Notes under the pieces: generated by a model
The model's input: the letters and a program-made list of their open reading frames with translations, nothing else
The model's database searches: none
Told to the model about the DNA's origin: nothing
Made by a program: the position numbers and the translations under genes
In this document: positions 36,961-48,511 of the stretch, in pieces
Layout of the letters: every line of letters begins with the position of its first letter
Position numbering within the stretch: the stretch's first letter is position 1
DNA from: Hofstenia miamia
Taxonomy: Eukaryota; Xenacoelomorpha; Acoela
NCBI GenBank assembly: GCA_004352715.1
Contig: SCFE01000089.1
Coordinates: 334,986-398,985, forward strand
Length of the DNA: 64,000 nucleotides
Direction of reading: 5' to 3'

Positions 36961-37880
36961 AAGTAACATGCGCCAATTTTCTTGTCTATCTATTGAGCCA
37001 CCAATACTATTTGAATTTGCTACGCCACCAAAATCTTTTGCTAGCCCAAGTCAATGTAAGTATCCTGATGACGAATTTTTTATCAAGCACAAAATCGCTA
37101 GATTGCTCAAGCTGAGAATAGTCGAGCCATCAATTTCGCCTTGGCGGGCACAAGTCCTGATTGTTAAACGCAAATGAAACATGGTAGTCGATTACAGTCA
37201 GACGATTAATCACTACACAGCGGTCGATGACTACCCATTTCCAAAGATGGACATTCTTTTGAAAAAGTGAGTTCTAACAGATTTTTTCGAAAGTTGATAT
37301 GAGATCTGTGTACCATCAAGTGCTGTTGAGATAAGCTGATCGCCCATTTACCGCATTTGAAGCTGCCAGACGTTTATACAAATTTAAGCATTTGCCGTAT
37401 AAGTTAACCAATGCTTTTGCATCTTTTCAACGCTTCATGCACAATTTCGTAGCTCACAACAACCTTCAACGCACGCGTATTTGGATGATGTCATTATTGA
37501 AGGTTGAGATCAAGAAGAGCACGATTTTAACCAACGTACATTTCTTGCTGCTGCAAAGAAATACAATTTGGAGATCAATCTAGAGAAGTCTGAATTTTCC
37601 GTTTCTAAAATTAATTATATTGGTCATGGCATCACAGAAGGTAATTATTCACTGGATCCCGATCGCATAAAGGTTTTTGTTGAGGTCCCTGTACCAAAAA
37701 CAATACCTCCGTTGAAAAGACTAGTTGGCATGCTGGCCTACAACTCGAAATGGGTGAAGAATTATACCATTAAAATTAGGCCCATTTTGGAAGCAGCGCA
37801 CAATAAAGAATTGCCATTACCTAATGATGCATTACAAGCCATGACTAAAGAAATCTCCCGATCTGTGTTTGCTACACCAA
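36961..37880 (+). pseudogene. Ty3/gypsy element II reverse transcriptase (broken)
   Basis: Fragments in order: IVEPSISPWRAQVLIVKRK (about 37,117-37,173), MVVDYSQTINHY and DDYPFPK (37,180-37,250), LPYKLTNAFASFQRF (about 37,390-37,435), the palm motif YLDD at about 37,482 in a different frame, then the ORF at 37,568-37,993 with SKINYIGHGI and the thumb. All core motifs are present, but at least four frame changes separate them. The palm YLDD is intact, unlike element I. Confidence 0.85.
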
Positions 37881-38980
37881 ATGATCAACTGGGTCATATT
37901 TGCATTGAAACAGATGCATCTGGTGCCGCGATAGGCGCAATCATGCAACAAAGCGGATTCTACTCGCTTACTTTTCTAGAACATTATCGGTAATTAGACG
38001 TCGAATGTCCACCATTGAGCGAGAAGCAATTGCCATCGTGGAATCATTTCAGAAATGGCGTTATTGGCTCCTGACTTTTCCAGTAATCGTCAAGACTGAC
38101 CAACAGGAAGTTATTTATATTTTCTCTCATAACAAGTCACGGATTAAAAACGATAAGTTGATTCACTGNATGCATTACAAATATACTTATTACATATGTA
38201 AATTGGCAATACAAATTTAGTTTAACCTCATAAAAAACTTGGGTAATTAATACCACGCAACATCTATTTCCTTGAACAGATCAGTGCATTTTGCAAAAAT
38301 TGCTGCTTATACAAGTCCATCACTCCATTGCATTATTAAGTGTTGAAGGTGCAATATATGATTTATTAGCAGTAACAGCACTGTGGCTGTGTTGACCAAA
38401 ATGGGCCTTTCTGTTGCGATGAAATGTTTAGTACATACCATATTAGTCCATATAGGATAAAATGATTGCAAAATCACTTATTGACATTTTGCCCAGAATT
38501 GCTCATAGTGTTTTGAATTGTTTGTACAACTAACTATGTGCACTCATTATAGTTGCTTGGTGACAATGAACATTAACTAAGTANGGGTCATATTTGCATT
38601 GAAACAGATGCATCTGGTGCCGCGATAGGCGCAATCATGCAACAAAGCGGATTCTACTCGCTTACTTTTCTAGAACATTATCGGTAATTAGACGTCGAAT
38701 GTCCACCATTGAGCGAGAAGCAATTGCCATCGTGGAATCATTTCAGAAATGGCGTTATTGGCTCCTGACTTTTCCAGTAATCGTCAAGACTGACCAACAG
38801 GAAGTTATTTATATTTTCTCTCATAACAAGTCACGGATTAAAAACGATAAGTTGATTCACTGGCAACCTGAGCTTTCAGATTTCCGCTATGACTTGCACT
38901 ACCGTCCTGGAAAACAAAACAATCGCCAATGCACTCTCAAGAATAACGGCAACCCAATCTGGCATCGATCTTACCAAACT
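37881..38980 (+). pseudogene. Ty3/gypsy element II RNase H, duplicated by an assembly fault
   Basis: RNase H signatures: ICIETDASGAAIGAIMQQ (near 37,900), IEREAIAIVE and VKTDQQEVIY (38,005-38,120), and DLHYRPGKQN (near 38,895). The piece 37,891-38,168 is repeated without visible change at 38,585-38,862. Between the copies are 414 bases unrelated to the element, bounded by single N at 38,169 and 38,584. Removing the insert and one copy restores the order of the RNase H region. Confidence 0.8.
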
Positions 38981-39800
38981 TCATGATTTATTAGCACATG
39001 CAGGTGTAACGAGGTTTTGGGAGTATATCCGCCACCATAATATTCAAGCAACATTGGAAGAAGTCTACATTGTCAATAGATGTTGTTCATGTCAGTCAAT
39101 AAAACCGCAGTTTTTTAAGCCAGGCAAATCTACATTAGTAAAAGCCCCGCGTCCATTCAAAAGGCTTGTCATTGATTTGGTTGCACCTGAAATTCCCATG
39201 AGGAATACTGGGAATCGATATTTCCACATCATCATTGACGAATTCAGTCGATTTCGTTTTGATTTTCCCACTAAAGACATGGAGGCTACCACTGTTACCC
39301 GTTGTTTGTCACAAATTTTTCCATTGTTTTGAACTCCTTCATTTATCCATAGTGATCGTGGAAAAGTGGTCGCTTCTGAACACTACAAGGAATTTCTGGT
39401 CTCCTGAGGAATTGCCAGTTCAAGAACGTGTCTTTATAACCCACGCTGTAACGGCCAAAATGAAAGATATAACGGTGTTATTTGGAAAGGTATCTTAACA
39501 CTAATACATTACCGCAATTAATCTCGATCTGACTGGGAACAGATATTACCACAAATACTAGCAACTTTTCGTTCCTTAATTTGCAAGACAACTGGCAAGA
39601 CACCACATAGCCGGTTTTTGAAATTCCAACGGAAAGGTGCACAAGGATTCTTTCTCCTTTATTGGCTAACTTCCGGCAATAAAGCGTTGCTGAAACGTCA
39701 TGTTCGGTGCAAGAGCGATTCTATTGACGATCGAGTTGAGATTCTCGATGTAATTTTGCCACATTTTGCAAGGAATCGGACTCCAGGAGGCAGAAATAGT
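38981..39800 (+). pseudogene. Ty3/gypsy element II integrase (broken)
   Basis: Zinc finger: LHDLLAHAGVTRFWEYIR with later CCSCQ, fitting the H-H-C-C pattern. Core: VIDLVAPEIP (first Asp), FIHSDRGK (second Asp, about 39,345), NGQNERYNGVIWK (Glu, about 39,450), each in a neighbouring frame with stops between. The three acids survive. The frame runs into the hAT-like element at 39,812. Confidence 0.8.
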
Positions 39801-39811
39801 ACTTTTTCAAC

Positions 39812-41205
39812 CAGAGATGGAAATGGGGCCGGTCGACCCATGGGGCAGGGGGTGGGGCGGGGCAGGTCGTGTGGGTATGTGGCAAGATTTTTCTAAAGGA
39901 GGTACCCATGGGGCAAAATGGGGCAAAAACACTTTTTAGTTAAGAAAGATTGAAGTAACAGTTTGCCAATTTTAGAGATTGTAAAAGTATATTTTTACGC
40001 CAAGGTTTAAGTTTTCAAGTGATTTTTTTCTTGTATTTCAAGTACTAATTAAAACATTAGGCCCAACCCAATTCCAATTATTTTGGACAGTAATTCGAAT
40101 TACTAATTCCCAAATTGGTTGAGAGTAAGTAGTAATCTGCCCACCGTACTTCTGCCCTTCAATATAAATAATGTACTGACAAATTAAATCTAAGAACATA
40201 AAATAATATTTGCTCAAAATTTTATATTCCATATAGTAACATCAATTCACATCTGCACACCATAAATTATTTTAAAGATGAGGCTAATAGCCTGTCAAAT
40301 AATTTCTAATATAATATCATCACAGGCTGTCATATTATTTCCAAAACGTTTTATATACCATAGCAATTTACATATTTCTAAAGAAAACTATGCTAAATTT
40401 TACTGCAAAGTGTTGAGTATTCTTCAAATTCATTAAAATATGTATTATTATCTTTACGAAAATTTCTTTTGAAGATCTCCTATTTAATGATTATGTTGAA
40501 GTTGCTGAAAGCCTCTTTGAATAAATTATTCTTATTTGAAAATTATCTATATATAAACCGTTAAATATCTAATCCAATGAATAGTGAACGACTTTCAATG
40601 ACTAAATATTTACATGAGAGTTATATTTCGATAGATGTGTATTTAATTTTATTCTCTGAAATGCTGTTATATTTAAAAAAAATGGAAATTTACTTGGAAA
40701 TTTAGTAGTTTTTTGAAAAATTGATTACCATGAATTTTTAGCTCTTGGTGAAATTTGATTCTATTCAATGATATCAGCAATATTCCCTGTATAAATGTAT
40801 TACATAAAATATTAGCTTTATAAAAGCACTATAGTGCTAAAGTTAAATTTAATTTTGCTATTAATAATGATATTAATATGCATTAGCATGACGTTTTTTA
40901 TTAGATTCTTATTGGTAGTAATAGTAGAGATGACACTTTAAAAAATGATTCTGTATCTTCTAGGAAGTAAGGATTCAAAATATTTGAGTGGTGGTGTGGT
41001 GTAGTGCAATGGTAATTTTAATAGAACAAACATGAAGGAATAAAAAAACATAAGTAATTTTGGAGCAGACATTTTTAGTAGGCCAATTTGTGGCGGTAGA
41101 ATATAAAACGTGGGGCAGATATCAACACGTATAAATTGGGCAGGGCACAAATTCTGTGGGGCGGGGCAGGGCAGTTCACAACAATCCGCCCCACTTCCAT
41201 CTCTA
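39812..41205. mobile_element. hAT-like non-autonomous element inside the Ty3/gypsy element
   Basis: The left end reads CAGAGATGGAAATGGGGC, the right end in reverse TAGAGATGGAAGTGGGGC. Ends of the type YARNG are usual for hAT. The flanks TTTTCAAC (39,804-39,811) and GTTTCAGC (41,206-41,213) match at six of eight positions, as expected of an aged 8-bp target duplication. Both margins are rich in GGGGC. The interior is AT-rich with no transposase, so it would depend on another copy. It interrupts the 3' part of element II and is therefore younger than that insertion. Confidence 0.7.
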
Positions 41206-41563
41206 GTTTCAGCTACCTCATTGGCTCCACTTTCGCCTTCTGAAACAGAAACTGTCCAGGAATGCACACAGTTGCGATACCAGAAGAATCGAATCCTAAT
41301 AACGAATCAAATCTTCCTAACGTGATTTATGCTCAAGATTATGCTGAGTCGTCCAATCCCAGGATTTTGCTGATGTAGACCAGAGTGCTAATCCCGACGC
41401 TCTTACTAGCAATGACACTTTGGAATCTTCCAAAGATACTCCGCAGTCAGAGTTGTTCTTCCCATGACGATGATCCCGAATGTCTAAACCGCCTAAACGC
41501 CTGGAGATGCTAACGTCAAGACCCTATCATCTGCAGTATTGAAAGAAAAAAAGGTGGGAAGAA
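41206..41563 (+). pseudogene. Ty3/gypsy element II, 3' end and polypurine tract
   Basis: Resumes the element after the hAT insertion with a Ser/Thr/Pro-rich coding tail (41,214-41,325) and ends in a purine-rich tract, GAAAGAAAAAAAGGTGGGAA, directly before the 3' LTR, as expected for plus-strand priming. Confidence 0.65.
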
Positions 41564-41758
41564 TGATATGAACAATTACTAATTGATTGTAATTAGTTAC
41601 GTTTACCAGTTTGTCATAAGGTAAACCGACGAATACTGGATGTTGCACGTATAAAAGCTTTGCATGTGTTTATGTTGATTTATGATAATGTTGCTATTAC
41701 TATTATGCTACGATTTTATTCAATAAAAGCTTAATATTTGTAAATCTCTTATACTTTT
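41564..41758 (+). repeat. 3' LTR of Ty3/gypsy element II
   Basis: Starts TGATATGAACAATTAC after the polypurine tract. Same TATA box and AATAAA as the 5' copy. The differences visible in the shared part are all transitions. No target duplication could be fixed because the right end is uncertain. Confidence 0.85.
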
Positions 41759-44460
41759 ATAATACCAAAACTGTTGTTGACATCATTTTGAAGGTCCTTT
41801 TCATTTTAAAATGCGAAGAATTTCGTACTGACTTGGCCCGCTCACCGAATAATATTGGTCGGTAAAAGCATGATTTTCTATTTTTGCGATTCAGAATTTT
41901 CATTATTGTCCAAATTTCAATGTCAACGTTTGATAACAACAAAATTATTTAATGTCTTCATATTATTTTTTGTAGTATATTGAATTAGAATTCCATATAT
42001 TGATTGGTGATATTAGAATTGATTAAACCACATGTATATACAGAGGCTAAGTGACCTAACTTTGACCGCTTCTGCCAAATATCGGCCTAAGTTTTAAGTT
42101 TATTGACCGCTAACTGGCATTGACAATAAACTAGTCCTAACAGTCGGCTAGGGATTTCTTGATACAGGTAATATTGTTCTGCAAAATGCATATCACATTG
42201 TTTTGCATTGAATGCGTTGTATTATAGATACGTACAGTCCTTTCAGTTCTGGAAATCGAAATCATTCCAGTTTCCGCACCTCAGCCCAATTTGCCCAATT
42301 GCCCGCAAAGTATTCGTGATACCAACCTCAACGTCTTTTCGCCAGAACAATTTCTTAATGAAAATCGTACTCTTTTAAAAAGAGATGCTGTTAAGGCAGT
42401 TGTAGTTTTGAAAGGAGCCAGATTTAACGAATTTGTCTAGACTCTTAATTTGTACTGATGAGTTGCATACTTTGCAAATTTGCGAAATATTCCAATTTGA
42501 AAATATAGCTTTTTTAGTCATTAAATTGCATGTGTCTTTTCCGTTAACTTTAAGAAGGTGTCCCCTTTGTGTCGCAAATATCAATTTCTAGGCGCCGGTC
42601 AAAACCGTTAGAATTCAGAAAAAATAGGCCGGTTGACCGGCCGTTTACAGCTGGTTGAGAAAAAGCTTAGCTGGTTCAGTCGGGTTTGCAAAAAACGTGA
42701 CCGATTCCAACTTTGCGTAGAGCCCATTTCTTACTAGTCTCGTTCAAATTTCGTATGAAAATATTTTGTAAATACTCTCTCATAGTTGAGTTTTGCTATA
42801 ACATTATACTTCCTTTCCGATCTTTAGTTTTAAATCCACAAATGTAACAATCAATTTCTATCATATTTGCAAAAGTGTCTCGACAACAGGATGTAACCAT
42901 TGTATCAATACAATCTAAAAGCAGTTTAAGAAGTGGAAATATGTTACTGCTGATTGTTTGCAAATATTAGAAAAAAATTTTTTAGGTGTAAGCTTCACAC
43001 ACACATATTCAATAAAAATTTTAATATTGGTTTCCAACAAAGCAATTGTAATTGTAAAAAAAGGGAACAACAGTCTCAAATTTGGACAAATGAATTATTG
43101 CTTAAAATTGAGATTGTTGTTTTATTTGCAGTGCTAGAAAATTAAAAAACTCGTTTAACCCTAATCTCGCTTTTGTTACGTTTCGCTACAAACTAAAAAT
43201 ATGAAAAAACGGTATTAATGATATTTTAAAATATCCTAACGCCTTGATTTTGTATAGATGTGTACTTGACTATGGCAAATGAGTATATTTTAGTTTATAT
43301 GTATGTTTGGGAAGTACACACCTTGTGAAAAAGTCATTTTGTTGTCTTTAAACTGAAATAGAATTATATAGAAAATCTGTGTTTAATCAATTAAATCAGG
43401 GCTTGTGTATTGGCCGTTGACCTATATATTCATCTGTGTACAACATTCTGTATTGCTTTGCTGTGGAGGAATTAGCTTTAAAGGGTTTGTTACGAATTCG
43501 TAGCAAAAATATTTTGCGGGAAAATATAGCTACATTTAAAATTAGTCGTTAGTATTTTCTATAATATAGAGCATTTCTTCTTCATTACAATAATTATGAT
43601 TACGGAGACCCGATTTTGACCTAATACAGCTCGTTTTTTACCTTATCAATTCAAACTTTTGATTTTATTTTGACTTAAAGAAAACACTGTCAATAGAGAT
43701 TGACAAAGTCAATTATATCAATAAGATATATAATGATTATGGTGAAAAATATAGTATTTTAGCAAATTTTCAAACGGAAATTGTCTATATTTACTAAAAA
43801 GCTTCTTCAAGTGTGAGAAACTTTTCTCAACAGAGCATATTGTGGCTGTGCATGATTGGATTTTGCAAACGTTGCAGGACAAATATGTAGTTTACGATGT
43901 TAACAGTCTCGCTCGCGAATTCGTCCTCTTATGTAGTCCTGAACAACACATTCGTTTTCTTTAAAATCAAAATTCTTTGTGTCATTGTATGCCTGCATAA
44001 TGGAATATTTTGTAGATTCTGCTTTTTCCATGAGGCTTATACCTAAGCAGAGCCGAACATGCAAAAACCAACGATTGCATTGCATTATTTAAGTATAATT
44101 TCTAAGAATGAAAATTTTGAATTTGTTCCGCAAACGCGACGACTCTGATTTTATGTTGCCCGTATTGACTTTTCGGATAATGATTTAAATCTAGCTCTTT
44201 CATTCATAGTAACAAAGTAAGTAATTTAATTTGTTTCAATATTTAACAAGTCACTATTTTTGAAATCAGGACAAATTAAGTGAAGTTATTTGTGTTTAAA
44301 AAAAATTTTGAATGGTGCACTGTGTAATTGTTACATGGTTTTTTTAATTGAATCACCTAAAGAAGAATGAAATTCCCCTTAATAACATTTAGGTGTCCCG
44401 AAGCGAAATACAGTATTTATTAAAATATTAGAAATAATTTGTTATTTTTTCATGGGATGA
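41759..44460. other. AT-rich non-coding DNA with transposon-like patches
   Basis: No gene recognised. A GC-richer patch at 42,590-42,720 with GGCCGGTTGACCGGCC and a related one at 42,050-42,170 look like decayed DNA transposon ends, but no pair of ends with target duplication was found. Confidence 0.35.
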
Positions 44461-44760
44461 GTTACAAAGCGCTCATATATGTGGCAATTTTCACAAATGG
44501 TTCATATATTTGAAGAGAGATTTTCAAGGATATTGTAATTCGCTCATTTGGCTAATTTTTCACAGAAGAATGATTTTATAGCATTGGTTATCAAAGAGAC
44601 TTCAGCAAATATAGACTTCTCAATACTGTTAATATGATCAGGGTTGTTTACAGGGTTGCTGTTTAAAACATGTTTTTTGCTTTTTATGTTTTTTTCAAGT
44701 TTCCCTTTAAAAAAATAGTAGGAGATATGAAGGTAGAACATTATTAAAAATATTGATGGG

Positions 44761-44804
44761 TATATATATATATATAAATTTATATATATATATATATATA
44801 TAAG

Positions 44805-44840
<36 letters not shown>

Positions 44841-45095
44841 NNNNNNNNNNNNNNNNNNNNNNNNNNNNNNNNNNNNNNNNNNNNNNNNNNNNNNNNNNNN
44901 NNNNNNNNNNNNNNNNNNNNNNNNNNNNNNNNNNNNNNNNNNNNNNNNNNNNNNNNNNNNNNNNNNNNTTTTTTCCTATGTACAAAACACCATTTGGTTA
45001 CATAACACCAATATATGTGGTGAGCGTTACAAAGCACCAATATATGTGAAAACTTTATTACAAATCACCAATATATATATATATATATATATATC
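44761..45095. repeat. (TA)n tracts, 128-N gap and a degenerate 30-bp repeat
   Basis: TA runs at 44,761-44,838 lead into N at 44,841-44,968. To the right, a unit close to TTACAAAGCACCAATATATG occurs at about 44,998, 45,027 and 45,058, the last passing into another TA run. Open frames across the gap are artefacts. Confidence 0.75.
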
Positions 45096-47847
45096 GGGCG
45101 CTCTGTCTATATAAAAACATGTATATTGGCGTTCTATCTTTTTTGCAGTGTTCATGTGGGGAAATGTTTTTTTGTGTAAAAGTCTAATATTACCATCCTA
45201 ATTTTATCAAATAGAGACCAATTATATCAAATAGATGGGTGGTTTCAAATTTTTTATATGGAGCTTAACATGATCCTGGACGTGTTTTGCAATTTTGGAG
45301 CCACACTTTTCCGATTAGGGCCTTCTATAAGATCTTTTTATGCTGCAACTTTTGAAAAGTAAGGTTCACAAACGTATCTTCAATTTTGAATGTGCCTGTT
45401 TAGGAAAAATTCAAAAATTGACATTTTTTGGAAGATTAAGCCGTGTTTAGAATACCATACCTCCGTCAGTTTTGATCCGATTTCCTACATCTATAGAAAT
45501 CTGTGAATCCGTCGCTGTATTTTCTGAAAAATATTGGGGTTCCATAACTGAAATATGTTTCCGAAATTTCGAAAAAATAGTGGTCCATAGTATAAAAACT
45601 ACATTACAGAGCTTTTCAGGAGTCATTTTATTCGATTCCATGTCAAAAGTTAGAGGTCTGCTAAAAGCTAAGCTCTATAGTAACAGGTGTCTGATATATG
45701 TGACTAAATGCATATACTGCATTGGCCTTCTCATTTAGAGGTTTGCTGTAAATTTTTTGGCCATCATATAGTAGGCCTTGGTCTGAGATGTATTCATTTC
45801 ACCCCAATTAGTATCAGAGATTTCCTAGCATGACCAATAATCTTTAGACCAATTTAAAAATTTAACATAAAAAATACAAATAAATGAAAGAAAGACAGCG
45901 CATTATATAAATGGCTTTGGTCTTTTTTTAAAAAAATTATTACTAATCCATGAAAAATATTATGTAACCGAAATAAGCATGCTATTATATCACGTTTTTG
46001 CACAACAACAATTATAATTGCAATGCAGTATAATCACTTACTGGTGCTGCAATTTTGTAATTGCTCTTGCTACCAATGGTATATTCTAACCCTAACTTTA
46101 GGCTAAAGAAATTACAATGCAAGAAAAAAAATGTCGTAAAATACATTTTTCTGCATGAACTAATTACTATGAGCATTTCGACTGTATTCCAGGCATGTTA
46201 ACCTAAATATAAAAACTCACTGAAAACCTTCCGATTTTGTTTCCTTGCTATAAAACCATTAAAAAATTCAAAACGAAATTGTGCAATCACCATTCTGAAT
46301 GATGTAATGTTGCAATTAAATTATAGCCTCTATGGTTCATTAGCGTTTTTCAATTTAGTATTTGGCTTCAAAAATTTCTCGTATTTTAAGTACTGGCTCT
46401 CAATTTGAAGCTATAAACTATTGTATTGGCCTTGTCACAATAGAACAACGTTTCTAAACAATACTCTACAATGAATGGAACTTTTAATATTTCGAAAGAA
46501 TTCATACAAAAATATTATCAATCAGAATCAATAGTATGATTTTCTGATCAATATGGAAACTTTGACTCAAATAATAATTTGAATAATTATGCCGAATCTT
46601 TCCATTTAAAAACACCAGGTATTAAAGTAAGTACCTTAATACACAAGTTTGTAAATATAAATTCGTCACTTGAGAAAAATCCAATTTCGATTTCATTCAC
46701 ACTTTAATAGTTGAGATTAACAATCTTTTTGCCAATGTGTATATCGTCTGATCCACTTCAACCTTTTTATGCAACTTGCATTAAGTTTTCATATTTTCAT
46801 ATGTATACGAAGCTTGTACTGTTTTTTGTCTGTTTAAATGCTAATTTGATGGAGAGCATTGAATGTCCTTTTTTATCAAACTTCTATCGAACATAATTGA
46901 AGCTCAACATCGCAAATTCAATAAATTAAACGTTGAGAATTATGATAAAAATCATATTTTATTTAACCTTTACATCATTTGTACGAATGATGCATAACCC
47001 TAAAAACCATTCAGAAATATCTATCTTTTCTTACGAAGATAAAAATCGCCATTGTTGCGGCATACCGCGGTAAAATTTCATTTATTGCGGTGGTTTGTGG
47101 TAAAAATGGACACTGTGGTGGTTAGCGGTGAAGTTTTTTCTCTGCGGTGGAAATAATCTTGCAAAACCTGTACCGCGCTCATCTCTAATATGAGGCTGCT
47201 GAATCTGCAGTCTTTCGAAATTTGACAATAGTGCTCAAAATTTGTTATTTTAATAGGCAATTTTAACTTCGTCGCTAACCAGGAATTTGTGAACAAGTGT
47301 GTATTTTTAAGATTCTATCATACACAAACCTTTTTTCTATCATCGCTGCTATACTACGTAATTGAAGTAGTTGTCGTCTGATCAAAGGTTTTAAGGGTAA
47401 TATTTATCGTCGGTATTTGTTTTGATAATTCAATCAGTTGAATACCGAACTTAACACCTTGACGGCCACAAGGAACTGAGAAAACCAATCAAATTTTTTT
47501 TATAATTATGTATCTCGTTTGGTCCTACTATCACCATAATTTGACGTCATTTTGATGAACATGTTTACTCTCGGCTCTGTGGCTAGTACCCGTAAAAAAT
47601 GTCCATGGAAATTAAATAATAATTCGATATTGTCATATAACCAATTAATGTATCATTTATATATCTAATTTGTTTTGCATGCTTAACTCTATATAAACCT
47701 TATATCCGAATAATGCAATTGGACTATTATAATTGCTGTTGTTTTGGTTATAATGCATTATCAAAAAAGGCTTATCTAAATTTCTACCGTAAATCATAAA
47801 TATCTCTTGCACCCACCATACTCACTAGTCAAGTAGGTTATTCATTA
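45096..47847. other. AT-rich non-coding DNA
   Basis: No gene recognised. A patch at 47,057-47,190 with repeated GCGGTGG/ACCGCGG ends in GCGCTCATCTCTA, in reverse TAGAGATGAGCGC, a hAT-like terminus. The partner end was not found. Confidence 0.35.
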
Positions 47848-48508
47848 AGGGGGTGCCACATGATTAGTCTTTTGACTATAGTCAAAAGCTGTTTGATACA
47901 CTTTGTATTGGGAAATGCATATAACCCTCTAGTGGCTTATGGTTATGTAATAGATTGTCAAAAAAAATTTTACATTTGAAATACGTTTTATAAAGCTGAT
48001 ACTCCATATTATTTGTTATTAGGCCTGCAGTTATTTGAAAAAATAAATTGTTTTAGATTAACTTGAATAAGTCATGGCATCATTGCCACCGGTTTCGTTT
48101 TAGCATTCTGTTGAATGAATGCAATATAAATGGTAATCAATTTCTTCGGAAGTCCTGTTCCAAAGACTGACTTGATAACAATTATGTACAATTTACTTTA
48201 CAGATTGCAACGCGCAAATTGGGTTAAATGTTTACATAACTTTTTAGCAGCTCTTGTTTATGAATTGTCAATGAATTATTCAATTGTCTTTGGTGTGGGC
48301 TATGCCGTCAAAATGTTTTTAGTCACCTACATTTTATATGTAATTATAGCAATTCCACTTAGTAATACTAATAGATTCCATGTATATGCAATGAAATTTG
48401 CGCAGAAACCTATTTTTGTCTATTAGTCAAAATATTTGACTAATAGGCAAAATAATGCAAAACCGCAATTTTGACTATAGTCAAAAGACTAATCGTGTGG
48501 CGCCCCCT
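47848..48508. mobile_element. PIF/Harbinger-like non-autonomous element, 661 bp
   Basis: Inverted ends of about 40 bp: left AGGGGGTGCCACATGATTAG, right in reverse AGGGGGCGCCACACGATTAG, both continuing into TCTTTTGACTATAGTCAAAA. The flanking TTA at 47,845-47,847 and 48,509-48,511 is the 3-bp target duplication typical of PIF/Harbinger. The open frame 48,130-48,426 inside has no recognisable domain, so the element is probably non-autonomous. Confidence 0.75.
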
Positions 48509-48511
48509 TTA

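Noticed and set aside
44707-45040. Several open frames with Tyr-Ile repeats over (TA)n and N
   Set aside because: Low-complexity translation of a microsatellite and a gap, seen on both strands.
48130-48426. Small membrane-protein-like ORF inside the Harbinger-like element
   Set aside because: 98 codons of hydrophobic, AT-driven composition; no motif, and it lies between paired transposon ends.
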